Shown here: one piece after another, positions 34,681-42,573 of the stretch | Numbering within the stretch: position 1 is the first letter of the stretch | How the letters are laid out: each line of letters starts with the position of its first letter | Source of the DNA: Paraburkholderia aspalathi | GTDB lineage: Bacteria > Pseudomonadota > Gammaproteobacteria > Burkholderiales > Burkholderiaceae | Direction: 5' to 3' | Length of the DNA stretch: 64,000 nucleotides | Assembly (NCBI RefSeq): GCF_900116445.1 | Contig: NZ_FPBH01000019.1 | Coordinates: 62,001-126,000 of the forward strand | The notes under the pieces: model-generated | Database searches by the model: none | Told to the model about the DNA's origin: nothing | The model's input: the letters and a program-made list of their open reading frames with translations, nothing else | Position numbers and translations under genes: made by a program

Positions 34681-35103
34681 TTAGCTCGCGTTCGCAGGCG
34701 AGACACGCAAAGCTGTCCGGCCGGTGAGCGCGTCCAGGCTGAATGCGCCGGCGCCGAACCAGGTGATTTGCAGCAGACCACCGGCCATCATCACGTTCTT
34801 GAGGAAGTGAATCATCTGGTTTTGATCGGCGAAGTTATGGTGAAAGAACAGCGCCGTGACCACACAGAACACCGCCATCCCCAACGACACAGTGCGAGCG
34901 CGGTAACCCGACAGCAGCAGCAGGCCGCCGCCCAACTCGGTCAGCACGGCAAGAATGAACGCGAGTGGCGGCACGGGCAGCCCCATGGCCGCAATGTAGC
35001 CAACCGTCGCGCCATACGCCGCGAGTTTGCCCAGCCCGCTCATGACAAACGGTGCACCGATCAGAACACGACCCAACAACGGAAGAAATTTAAAACGTTC
35101 CAT
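34681..35103 (-). CDS. DoxX family protein
   Basis: A 140-residue protein with four membrane helices. Start ATG 35103 has AGGAG seven bases upstream. The early motif LPLLGRVLIGAPFVMSGLGKLA and AFILAVLTELGGGLLLLSGY are characteristic of DoxX/YphA proteins. It follows the short pirin gene by 48 bases on the same strand and probably shares its promoter. Linkage of DoxX and pirin next to a LysR gene suggests a role in quinone or electrophile stress, which is inference. Confidence 0.85.
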   Translation of the reverse strand: MERFKFLPLLGRVLIGAPFVMSGLGKLAAYGATVGYIAAMGLPVPPLAFILAVLTELGGGLLLLSGYRARTVSLGMAVFCVVTALFFHHNFADQNQMIHFLKNVMMAGGLLQITWFGAGAFSLDALTGRTALRVSPANAS

Positions 35104-35151
35104 GACTAACTCCTAAGATAAATTTACGCAGGTGGATTAAGAGAAAGAGAA

Positions 35152-35850
35152 TTAGCCGGCGTCCACCATCACCAGCTCGGAATCTTCAAGAGCAGAAATC
35201 TGTGCCGCGGCGACTTTCGTAATCGCCACGCCATCCAGCGGCCCAACGGGCTCGCCATTCACTTCGATGCGTCCCGAGGCCACGACGAGATAGGCACGAC
35301 GCGCCAGACTCAACTCGTGCTGAACGCTTTCGCCTGCCTTTAGCATTGCGCCGAACACGCGCGCATTGGCGCGAATCGGCAGCGCTCCTTCGTCGCCGGC
35401 AAACCCGCTGGCAAGGGCTACAAAGCGCCCTGACCGGTCGCCTCTTGGAAACGGCTTGGTATCCCATGCGGGTTCACCACCGGCTTTGCGCGGCAGCAGC
35501 CAGATCTGATAGACCTTGAGCGGCACTTCGCCCTTGTTGAACTCGGCGTGGCGTATGCCCGTGCCGGCGCTCATGACCTGGACATCGCCTGCGTGGATCG
35601 TTCCTTCGGATCCCAAAGTGTCTCGATGCCCGAGCATGCCCTGGCGCACATAGGTGATGATTTCCATGTCGCGATGCCCGTGCATGGGGAAACCGCTGCC
35701 AACCGCGATCTCGTCGTCGTTCCACACAATCAGGGGACCGAGAGCGGCATGGTCGGGATTGCCGTCGGCGCTCACCGCAAAATGGTATTTCGCGCGCAGC
35801 CAATCCCGGTTCGCCGTGTCCAGTGAGTCCCAACGCCTGTGTGTGAGCAT
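35152..35850 (-). CDS. Pirin family protein, YhaK type (copy 2)
   Basis: A 232-residue single pirin unit. ATG 35850 (MLTHRRWDSLD) has GGAG eight bases upstream. An ATG two codons earlier sits too close to it. Metal ligands are expected in GFPMHGHRDMEIITYV and AGTGIRHAEFN. The rest matches YhaK (GPLIVWNDDEIAVGSG), a cytosolic redox-sensitive pirin of E. coli. It is divergent from the LysR gene at 36050, with a 199-base spacer, and is followed by doxX. Confidence 0.87.
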   Translation of the reverse strand: MLTHRRWDSLDTANRDWLRAKYHFAVSADGNPDHAALGPLIVWNDDEIAVGSGFPMHGHRDMEIITYVRQGMLGHRDTLGSEGTIHAGDVQVMSAGTGIRHAEFNKGEVPLKVYQIWLLPRKAGGEPAWDTKPFPRGDRSGRFVALASGFAGDEGALPIRANARVFGAMLKAGESVQHELSLARRAYLVVASGRIEVNGEPVGPLDGVAITKVAAAQISALEDSELVMVDAG

Positions 35851-35997
35851 GTCCATCTCCGTTTCTCGCCACCATTTCCCGCCGCCGATGCGGCGCTTGT
35901 CACCTGTACGACCGGTCGGATTCGGCACTGATACAAGTGATGCGGTTGATGGGAAGAATGCTATATTCGCAATGAACTCACGCATATCTCCTACAAT

Positions 35998-36007
35998 GAA
36001 ACGTTTC
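35998..36007. promoter_or_regulatory. Palindrome between pirin and LysR genes
   Basis: GAAACGTTTC is a perfect 10-base palindrome. It is set in AATGAAACGTTTCGTT, which extends the symmetry with one mismatch. It lies 43 bases upstream of the LysR start and about 150 upstream of the pirin start, a usual place for an autoregulatory LysR operator. Confidence 0.4.
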
Positions 36008-36049
36008 GTTGCCACCAATAGAACGATTAGAAGGAGTTGAAGTCCGCCT

Positions 36050-36967
36050 ATGAACGCAATCACTGACCTCAATGATCTTCGGCTCTTCGCAGAGGTGGTC
36101 GAGCGTGGGAGCTATACGGCGGCCGCGCGCGGCCTCGGCTTGCAGACCTCGAAACTCAGCCGGCGCGTTCGCGCACTGGAAGAAGAGCTTGGCGTTCGCC
36201 TGCTTAATCGCACCAGCCGGAGCCTTTCCCTGACGGAAACCGGGCGGCAGTTCCACCAGCATTGCCTGGCGCTAGTGGCGGAAGCCAAGGCCGCGAAAGA
36301 GATCGTGGAGCGCACGCGCTCCAAGCCGCAGGGCACCGTCCGCATCGCCTGCCCGGTGGCCCTACTGGAGTCCGGAATCTCCACGATCATCGCGCGATAC
36401 GTGCAAGACAACCCTGATGTCCAGGTCCTGCTGGATGCAACCAACCGCCGCGTGGATGTCGTCGAGGAAGGCCTGGACTTTGCCATCCGGGTCAGGCTGC
36501 CGCCGCTGGAGAACACCGATCTCGCCGTCCGCCAGTTGGGTTTGTCGATCCACATTCTGGTTGCCAGTCCCGCACTGGCCGCGCGCCATCCGGCGCCCAG
36601 CTCAATCGAATCCGTCAAGGAATGGCCTACCCTTTCCATGGCGAGCAGCAATGAGCGATTTGTGTGGAATCTGGTCGACGCTGAGGGGCGCGTGACCTCA
36701 TGGGCGCACCAGCCCCGCCTCGCCACCGACGACCTGGCGAGCCTTCGCGTGGCGGCGATATCCGGTGTCGGCGTGGCCATGCTGCCGAGAGAACTGGTTG
36801 AGGCTGATATTCAGGCCGGCCGCCTGCAGCACCTGCTGCCGGGTCTGGCTAGCACGCCGGGCCTCGTGCATGCGATCTTTCCCACGCGCAGGGGCATGGT
36901 GCCGGCCGTGCGTCATTTGCTCGATACGCTCGTGGCCGGATTCGAAGGTCAGAACCGGCAGCGCTAG
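36050..36967 (+). CDS. LysR family transcriptional regulator (CrgA-like)
   Basis: A 305-residue protein. The helix-turn-helix covers residues ~18-45 (GSYTAAARGLGLQTSKLSRRV), followed by EEELGVRLLNRTSRSLSLTE, a sequence typical of the CrgA/DsdC-like branch. The AAGGAG upstream is 13 bases from the ATG, somewhat far. It is divergent from the YhaK-type pirin and DoxX genes. CrgA-type regulators often control quinone-reducing or pirin genes next to them. Confidence 0.85.
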   Translation: MNAITDLNDLRLFAEVVERGSYTAAARGLGLQTSKLSRRVRALEEELGVRLLNRTSRSLSLTETGRQFHQHCLALVAEAKAAKEIVERTRSKPQGTVRIACPVALLESGISTIIARYVQDNPDVQVLLDATNRRVDVVEEGLDFAIRVRLPPLENTDLAVRQLGLSIHILVASPALAARHPAPSSIESVKEWPTLSMASSNERFVWNLVDAEGRVTSWAHQPRLATDDLASLRVAAISGVGVAMLPRELVEADIQAGRLQHLLPGLASTPGLVHAIFPTRRGMVPAVRHLLDTLVAGFEGQNRQR

Positions 36968-37020
36968 AGCGTTCGTTCGTTGAGCGTTGGCACGCAACGA
37001 GCCCGCCCTTCTGCGCGGTT

Positions 37021-37998
37021 TCAGCGTGCTGTATGCGGGTCTGCGCCTGCCAGCAGCTTCTCCGTGAGAAACCCGCCGATGGCATCCAGCGCTTGTGCCG
37101 ACGCCTTCAAACTTCCAATGCTGCCGGCGAAGCCATGCGGCATCCCCATCCAGACATCGAGCCGGGCATCGGTTCCGGCGGCAATCGCACGCTCGATATA
37201 ACTGCGCGAATCGTCGAGCAGGACTTCGTCGTCGCCGACATGAATGCGAACGGGAGGCAAGCCGGAAAGCCGCCCGTGGAGCGGCGAAGCGAGCGGAAGT
37301 TTCGGGTCGGCGCTACCCAGATAGGCGTGCACCAGTTCCGCGACTTGCGGAAGGGTGAAATACGGATCGGCATCCGCGCGCGTCACATACGTCTCGCTCG
37401 TGAGCGTCAGATCGGTAACCGGCGACAGTGCGGCCACGCCGACAAGCGCCGCCTTTGCGGAGGCCGCGTCGGCGGAGACGCGTGCGGCGAGTACCAGGGC
37501 GAGATTGCCGCCGGCAGAGTCGCCCGTGATGGCAATCCGGCGAATTCCCCTTTCCTCGAGCCCGCGGTAAGACGCCAGCACATCGTCGACGGCCGCGGGA
37601 AAACGATGCTCGGGTGCAAGCCGATAGTCCGGGATAAATGCACTCGCGCCCGCCCTCGCGGCGATGTGCCCAACAAGGTGACGGAATGCTTTGGCGCTTC
37701 CCAGGTTGAACCATCCGGAGTGCAGATGGAGGATCGCTTCGTCAGACCGGGCATGCGCAGGATGGACCCAGAACCCTGCAATGCCGCCAACCGTGTCGGC
37801 TTCGAAGCTCACGTCGTCGCGTGGCGAAACGCGCTCCATCATGGCGTCGAAAGGCTCGCGTGCTTCGATGCCCCTCAGTTTGCCTTTCATGGGGCTTGCC
37901 ATGGCTCGCGCCGCAGCGGTGATCTTCGCGTCTTCCGGGTCGAGCGGATGGGTTACGACGAAATCCTTCAACGCACCTTCAGTTGTCGAACGTTGCAT
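37021..37998 (-). CDS. Alpha/beta hydrolase, HSL family
   Basis: A 325-residue esterase or lipase from ATG 37998 (MQRSTTEG). GTG 38034 is an alternative. The catalytic Ser is in TGDSAGGNLAL, Asp in HVGDDEVLLDDS, and His in GMPHGFAG. The oxyanion loop usually reads H-G-G-G in this family. Here the place is HLHSGWFNLGS, so two of the glycines are replaced, which may change the preferred ester. It lies between the LysR gene (convergent) and wrbA and probably belongs to the stress cluster. Confidence 0.82.
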   Translation of the reverse strand: MQRSTTEGALKDFVVTHPLDPEDAKITAAARAMASPMKGKLRGIEAREPFDAMMERVSPRDDVSFEADTVGGIAGFWVHPAHARSDEAILHLHSGWFNLGSAKAFRHLVGHIAARAGASAFIPDYRLAPEHRFPAAVDDVLASYRGLEERGIRRIAITGDSAGGNLALVLAARVSADAASAKAALVGVAALSPVTDLTLTSETYVTRADADPYFTLPQVAELVHAYLGSADPKLPLASPLHGRLSGLPPVRIHVGDDEVLLDDSRSYIERAIAAGTDARLDVWMGMPHGFAGSIGSLKASAQALDAIGGFLTEKLLAGADPHTAR

Positions 37999-38080
37999 GC
38001 TCAGCTCTTTCGAATGAATGGTTGTCAATGGCACCGGTCCTCGGCGAATGTCGAAGGACGGTCCGTATCCAGGTCATGCC

Positions 38081-38104
38081 GGCCAGGCGGATTTCCACCT
38101 GGCC
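38081..38104. terminator. Stem-loop after wrbA
   Basis: GGCCAGGCGG (38081-38090) and CCACCTGGCC (38095-38104) pair over ten positions with one mismatch and a 4-base loop ATTT. It lies 40 bases past the wrbA stop on the minus strand and upstream of the hydrolase gene start. Confidence 0.65.
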
Positions 38105-38143
38105 GTCTCATGCGCGCGTCAACGGTGCGACTAGGTCTAACGT

Positions 38144-38743
38144 TCAGCCAAACAGCTTGTTGGCCGTTCGGGCGATCAGTTCGCCCTGGTGGCGAGCGCC
38201 GGCGAGCTCGATTGCGCTCGGTTGGCGTTGACCTTGCCCACCGGCGATGGTCGTGGCGCCGTACGGCGAACCGCCGACGATTTCGTCCAGCGTCATCTGC
38301 CCCTGGTGGCTATACGGCAGGCCGACGACGGTCATGCCGAAGTGCAGCAGATTGGTAATGATCGAGAACAGCGTCGTTTCCTGCCCGCCGTGCTGGCTCG
38401 CCGTCGACGTGAACGCACCGCCAACCTTGCCATTCAATGCACCGCTCATCCATAGCCCACCGGCTTGATCCAGGAATGACGCCATCTGCGACGAGATTCG
38501 CCCGAATCGGGTCGGCGTGCCGACGACAATAGCGTCGTAGTTGGCGAGTTCGGCGACGGTCGCTACCGGCGCTTGCTGGTCGAGCTTGAAGTACGCGGCC
38601 TTGGCCACGTCCGCCGGCGCAGTCTCCGGCACGCGCTTGACGTCGACCGTGGCCCCCGTGGAGCGCGCACCTTCGGCGACGGCATCCGCTAGCGCTTCGA
38701 CATGGCCATACGAGGAATAATATAGAACCAGAACTTTCGACAT
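38144..38743 (-). CDS. wrbA: NAD(P)H:quinone oxidoreductase, WrbA
   Basis: A 199-residue flavodoxin-fold quinone reductase. ATG 38743 has a strong AAGGAG site. The FMN loop is VLYYSSYGHVEAL, the second loop GTPTRFGRISSQMASFLD, and the third STASQHGGQETT, all diagnostic of WrbA. It performs two-electron reduction of quinones with NAD(P)H, which avoids semiquinones. It lies in a cluster with pirins and DoxX, all suited to quinone or electrophile stress. Upstream, 264 bases separate it from the DUF4148 gene, with the latter's terminator in between. Confidence 0.93.
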   Translation of the reverse strand: MSKVLVLYYSSYGHVEALADAVAEGARSTGATVDVKRVPETAPADVAKAAYFKLDQQAPVATVAELANYDAIVVGTPTRFGRISSQMASFLDQAGGLWMSGALNGKVGGAFTSTASQHGGQETTLFSIITNLLHFGMTVVGLPYSHQGQMTLDEIVGGSPYGATTIAGGQGQRQPSAIELAGARHQGELIARTANKLFG

Positions 38744-38923
38744 TTCGATCTCCTTCCTATATCTGCGTGGTACCACGGTGGGAAATGATGACTCGACCTG
38801 AAGGCTACGGCTGAAATGCTTAGGCGCATAGCTCCACGGTTGCAACGGATCGTTGCTTTTGGCAGAACGACAAGAATTAATCAACACATCCGAATGATGG
38901 CTGGCAGACGCCCATAAAGCAAA

Positions 38924-38967
38924 GCGGCTGAGGCTTCCCACCAATACCGGTGGAAAGCCTCAGCCGC
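38924..38967. terminator. Strong intrinsic terminator of the DUF4148 gene
   Basis: GCGGCTGAGGCTTCCCACC (38924-38942) pairs with GGTGGAAAGCCTCAGCCGC (38949-38967) over 19 bp with a single mismatch and a 6-base loop. On the minus strand it is followed by a T-rich stretch (TTTGCTTTAT). It lies 40 bases past the DUF4148 stop. Confidence 0.85.
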
Positions 38968-39007
38968 AAATTACGCGATCTTCGAGAATCGCGCCTTTAC
39001 ATCGATA

Positions 39008-39292
39008 TTACAGACCGCTTGCTGCGCCCGAACGGGACGTTCCGTCAACAGCACCACCGTAGCCCGAAACAGGGGCTTGGGCTGCGGCATTTTGCGCCGC
39101 GACTTTTGCTTCAGCTGCCTGGATGTTCTCCGGATAGTGAAGCCAGTCATGCGGGTCGTAGCCGGCTTTCTCAAGTTGGGCCAGCTCGGCGCGCACCTGC
39201 TCACGGCTTACCGGCTGACTGGACTGGGCGAACGATGCGACGGGTGCTGCAAAAACAGCAGCAATGAGAACCATCCTGGTGAACGACTTCAT
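39008..39292 (-). CDS. DUF4148 domain small exported protein
   Basis: A 94-residue protein with a signal peptide (MKSFTRMVLIAAVFAAP, cleavage after SFAQ near residue 23). The mature part shows the DUF4148 pattern: VSREQVRAELAQLEKAGYDP, followed by HYPENIQAAEAKV. Members are short periplasmic proteins found almost only in Burkholderiales, with unknown function, often many copies per genome. It has its own strong terminator and so is probably monocistronic. Confidence 0.88.
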   Translation of the reverse strand: MKSFTRMVLIAAVFAAPVASFAQSSQPVSREQVRAELAQLEKAGYDPHDWLHYPENIQAAEAKVAAQNAAAQAPVSGYGGAVDGTSRSGAASGL

Positions 39293-39485
39293 GGTGACCT
39301 ACCTCAACGATTGTTTTAGTTGCGCTTCAGAGCAGCTTCGCTGCCAAGGCTGCATGCAGTCTAAAGGGCAAAAATCGTTAGGGTAAGTACTAGTTTTTGA
39401 ACTCTCTGTTGCTGATGCGGCAACAATCGGCGAACGTCGCCGTTGAGTATGCAAGAGCGGATGATGCGACCTCCACCCTGCGTAC

Positions 39486-40166
39486 CTACAGCGTCACGTA
39501 GCTCCTGATGACGTGGTCGACCAGGGTCGGCAGACGCTGAGCGACCCGCCGGGAATCGCTGCCTGATCTGGCGTTGCTTGTTGCATTTTCCCAAAGCATC
39601 ATCAAGGTATCCACCAACGCCTCGGCATCTACTGCATGTACGGCAATAGCCAGTCGCATCAATAGTGCGCGAAACTCCCGGCCAAGTTCGATACGCGATA
39701 GCCTGACAGGATGATCCTCGTCGGAGAACTGTATCGGCGACAATTGCGGCTGCCTGGGCTGATGGCTATCGGAAGCCAGTTCGACGGCGACATCGATAAA
39801 GAGCTCGAGCAAGTGCTGGACAGGCTCCTCGCCGGATCGATGTCCAGCTTCCCGCCATTGCGCACGCTGACGATCACAGAGCAGCTCAGCATAGGCTTGT
39901 AGAAACGCCTTGCGCGAGCCGAAAATTCGATAGATGTGGCGCTTACTGAGCCGCGTTTGATCGGCGAGCCGATCGAGGTTCAACGACTCGATCGGCTCGC
40001 GATAGAAAAGCGCTACTGCAGCTTCAAGAATGGTGTTCCGGAGATCGTCCGTTGGAGCCTCCGGAAGTCTGCCGTTCTTTCGCCGGATCGCGGACCGCGC
40101 CACTCGCAATGAGTCGGGTTCACGTTCATCCTGCTGAGCAAATTCATCCACCAATGCTTTCCACAT
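39486..40166 (-). CDS. TetR/AcrR family transcriptional regulator
   Basis: A 226-residue protein with a helix-turn-helix at about residues 41-88 (TILEAAVALFYREPIESLNLDR, then RLSKRHIYRIFGSRKAFLQAY). An extra ~40 polar residues precede the domain. The C-terminal domain is helical with no recognised ligand signature. It follows the MDR oxidoreductase gene on the same strand, 247 bases downstream, and may repress it. No clear palindrome was found in that gap. Confidence 0.82.
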   Translation of the reverse strand: MWKALVDEFAQQDEREPDSLRVARSAIRRKNGRLPEAPTDDLRNTILEAAVALFYREPIESLNLDRLADQTRLSKRHIYRIFGSRKAFLQAYAELLCDRQRAQWREAGHRSGEEPVQHLLELFIDVAVELASDSHQPRQPQLSPIQFSDEDHPVRLSRIELGREFRALLMRLAIAVHAVDAEALVDTLMMLWENATSNARSGSDSRRVAQRLPTLVDHVIRSYVTL

Positions 40167-40413
40167 CGTTTAGCCATCCTCTGTGTCAGCAGCCGAACCG
40201 GCATCAAAGATTGTTGCAGCGGTTCTTCCGACAAAGCATTTTTGCGAATCTCGCGTGATCGACGCTGGAAGCATCGGCTCGTAAGCCATGTCGCTCCATG
40301 CACGCCTCGTCGCATTACTATACGATTGGAAAATATAATGTCAAGTGTGGTTAACACCCCGCAATCATGACGCGGCGCTGACCAAGCCACGCGGAAACGA
40401 CACTCGACAATCA

Positions 40414-41421
40414 TTACTGGAAGCCTTCCAGCACGGTCTTCCCGATAGCCTTTCCTGTTTCGATCCGTTCGTGTGCGCGGCGAAGATTCGCTGCCGTCAA
40501 GGGCCCTTCCACGTGCGTGAGCGTCGTCCGCAGCAGGCCGGCGTCAACCATCTCCGACACTTCTTTCAGCAAGCGGTGTTGCGCATCCATGTCCGCTGTC
40601 TGGAACAGCGACCGGGTAAACATCATCTCCCACGAAATCGTGATGCTCTTCGGCTTGAATGGCGCAATGCTGTCGTCGAAGTTGTCGATCAGCGTGATAT
40701 GGCCTTGGGGGTTCAACGCACGGGCGAGACTGGGGGCGCTACCGGGCATCGAAGTGATCGCCCCGATATAGTCCACGCCATCGAAGCCGATTGCGCGCAG
40801 CGCTTCGTCGATGGGCTTGCTGTGGTCGGCAACGTGCTTCGCGCCGAGCTTCTTCACCCACTCGACAGTTTCGGGCCGGGACGCAGAAGCGATGACAGTG
40901 AGGCCCGTGAGGCGGGTCGCCAACTGGATCAGCATGGAGCCAACGCCCCCTGCGCCGTTCAGAACGAGCAGCGTGCCGCCAGGTGCGTGCAAGCCACGCG
41001 GCACCTTCATGCGATCGAAGAGCATTTCCCATGCAGTTATCGAAGTAAGCGGCAAGGCCGCCGCCTCGGCGAACGACAACGAGGTGGGCTTGGGCCCGAC
41101 GATCCGCTCGTCGACGAGATGAAACTCCGAGTTGGTCCCGGGGCGATCCATCGCCCCCGCATAGAAGACCTCGTCGCCCGGCCTGAAGAGCGTGACCTCG
41201 CTTCCAACCGCGTCGACCACGCCTGCCGCGTCGTAGCCCAACACTCTCGGCAGCGGACTCTCCGAAGGATCCTCCCAGCGACGGCGCTTCACATCGACAG
41301 GATTCACCGACACCGCCTTCACGGCGACCCGCAAATCGCGTGGGCCAGGTTCCGGCATCGGAAGTTCGAGCTCGGTCAAAACCTCGACGCCACCCTTTGC
41401 TTTATAGCCAATCGCCTTCAT
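40414..41421 (-). CDS. MDR family oxidoreductase (zinc-binding dehydrogenase-like quinone reductase)
   Basis: A 335-residue protein from ATG 41421 (GGAG six bases upstream). It has the GroES-like N-terminal domain (AVKAVSVNPVDVKRR, GYDAAGVVDAVG) and the nucleotide fold LVLNGAGGVGSMLIQLA. Cys ligands for the catalytic zinc are absent, as in quinone oxidoreductases (QOR), so an NADPH-dependent quinone or enone reductase is likely. It is divergent from the first catabolic operon at 41751, but its neighbour TetR gene suggests a separate unit. Confidence 0.83.
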   Translation of the reverse strand: MKAIGYKAKGGVEVLTELELPMPEPGPRDLRVAVKAVSVNPVDVKRRRWEDPSESPLPRVLGYDAAGVVDAVGSEVTLFRPGDEVFYAGAMDRPGTNSEFHLVDERIVGPKPTSLSFAEAAALPLTSITAWEMLFDRMKVPRGLHAPGGTLLVLNGAGGVGSMLIQLATRLTGLTVIASASRPETVEWVKKLGAKHVADHSKPIDEALRAIGFDGVDYIGAITSMPGSAPSLARALNPQGHITLIDNFDDSIAPFKPKSITISWEMMFTRSLFQTADMDAQHRLLKEVSEMVDAGLLRTTLTHVEGPLTAANLRRAHERIETGKAIGKTVLEGFQ

Positions 41422-41750
41422 TACATTCTCCAATGTCGCCTATGCCGAACTTTTTCGGCTGGGCCGTGCGAAGCACAGGTCAAATCGCTAACGACTGAAA
41501 TTGCCGATGGTTTGTGGTTTGACCCGTCTGGAATCCTATATCCACAACGGTCGCTCGCCAGTGTCCCGAATGGCAAAGCACCATTGCGCACGGCAGAACG
41601 TCATCAGCGAATGGTTGACACGTCTCCACCGGCATCCTAATATACAACAATGCTGCACGCATTCACTATTGTTGAATATATGCAGTGCAGTGCCTGGCAG
41701 GAGACATCGAGGTTTTTACGATCGCCATCATTTATTAAGGATTCCTTTCA
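41422..41750. other. 329-base divergent spacer with operator
   Basis: The gap lies between the MDR oxidoreductase (minus) and the first gene of the catabolic operon (plus). It contains the inverted-repeat operator at 41642-41677. The rest shows no open frame with a ribosome site. The ribosome site of the downstream gene is AAGGA, nine bases before the ATG. Confidence 0.6.
41642..41677. promoter_or_regulatory. Candidate IclR operator, site 1
   Basis: ATACAACAAT at 41642-41651 faces ATTGTTGAAT at 41668-41677, an inverted repeat with a single mismatch whose half-sites start 26 bases apart. The same arrangement recurs at 48621-48656 beside the iclR gene, including a common 16-base stretch (CATTCAyTATTGTTGAA). 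It is 74 bases upstream of the first operon gene, so it fits control of the operon by the adjacent regulator. Confidence 0.75.
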
Positions 41751-42539
41751 ATGGAAAGCATCTACTTTGAACGTCGTCAGAACGTAGGCCATATCGTGTT
41801 GGCCAATCCGCCCTCCAATCTCATCGCGGCTGATTTCGCTGACTGCCTTGAAAAGGCCGTCCGGGAAGCCAGCAAGACCGATATCCGGTCGCTCCTGATC
41901 CGTGCGGAAGGCCCCGATTTCAGCAAGGGCGGCGACGTCCTCGATTTCATCGACAAAGATTTCGATGACTGGCGGACGTTCATCTCGCAGATTCACCATA
42001 CCTATCGGTCAATCGAATCCCTTCAGATCCCGACAGTTGCCGCCGTGCGCGGCGCGGCGTTCGGCGGCGCATTCGAACTCGCTCTTGCTTGCGACTTCAT
42101 CGTCGCGGCGGAGAACGCTACCTTCCGTTGCATTGAAGCGTCCGTTGGCTCGGCGCCTGTCGCTGGCGGCGTGCAGCGCCTCGCGGAAAGAGCGGGTCGT
42201 GCGTATGCCGCGCGCTACGCGATGCTGAGCGAACCCATGTCCGGCGCGACCGCCGGTCGGCTCGGCGTTGCCGCCTTCGTCGTCGGCGAAGATGAGGTCG
42301 AAAACGTTGCCGACAATCTCGCCATCAAGCTTGCGAACGGCCCTACGCGCTCGTATGGCGCCATTCGGGCCCTTCTCAAGGCATGGTCAGGCGGCGGCGT
42401 GCCCGGTGCGGACTCGCTGATCCTCGACCTCACCATGGGGCTGCACATGACGGAAGACGCCAGGAAAGGGCGAACTGCGCGTGCAGAAGCCTTCGCTCGA
42501 GGCGAAGAACCGACTCCGGTCGTATTTGTCGGCAAATAA
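41751..42539 (+). CDS. Enoyl-CoA hydratase/isomerase family protein (copy 1)
   Basis: A 262-residue crotonase. The oxyanion-hole region AAVRGAAFGGAFELALACDF and ANPPSNLIAADFADCLEKA match the fold. In the usual place of the first catalytic Glu the sequence reads CIEASVG, with Glu retained, while the second is not obvious, so activity could be hydratase, lyase or isomerase. It is the first gene of the operon behind the candidate IclR operator and 34 bases ahead of the acyl-CoA synthetase. A 262-residue paralogue lies at 59818-60606 with a matching synthetase partner. A role in side-chain shortening of an aromatic CoA ester is inferred. Confidence 0.85.
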   Translation: MESIYFERRQNVGHIVLANPPSNLIAADFADCLEKAVREASKTDIRSLLIRAEGPDFSKGGDVLDFIDKDFDDWRTFISQIHHTYRSIESLQIPTVAAVRGAAFGGAFELALACDFIVAAENATFRCIEASVGSAPVAGGVQRLAERAGRAYAARYAMLSEPMSGATAGRLGVAAFVVGEDEVENVADNLAIKLANGPTRSYGAIRALLKAWSGGGVPGADSLILDLTMGLHMTEDARKGRTARAEAFARGEEPTPVVFVGK

Positions 42540-42573
42540 GCCGTTTGTCAGGCGCATTGCACGGAAGAGTCCG

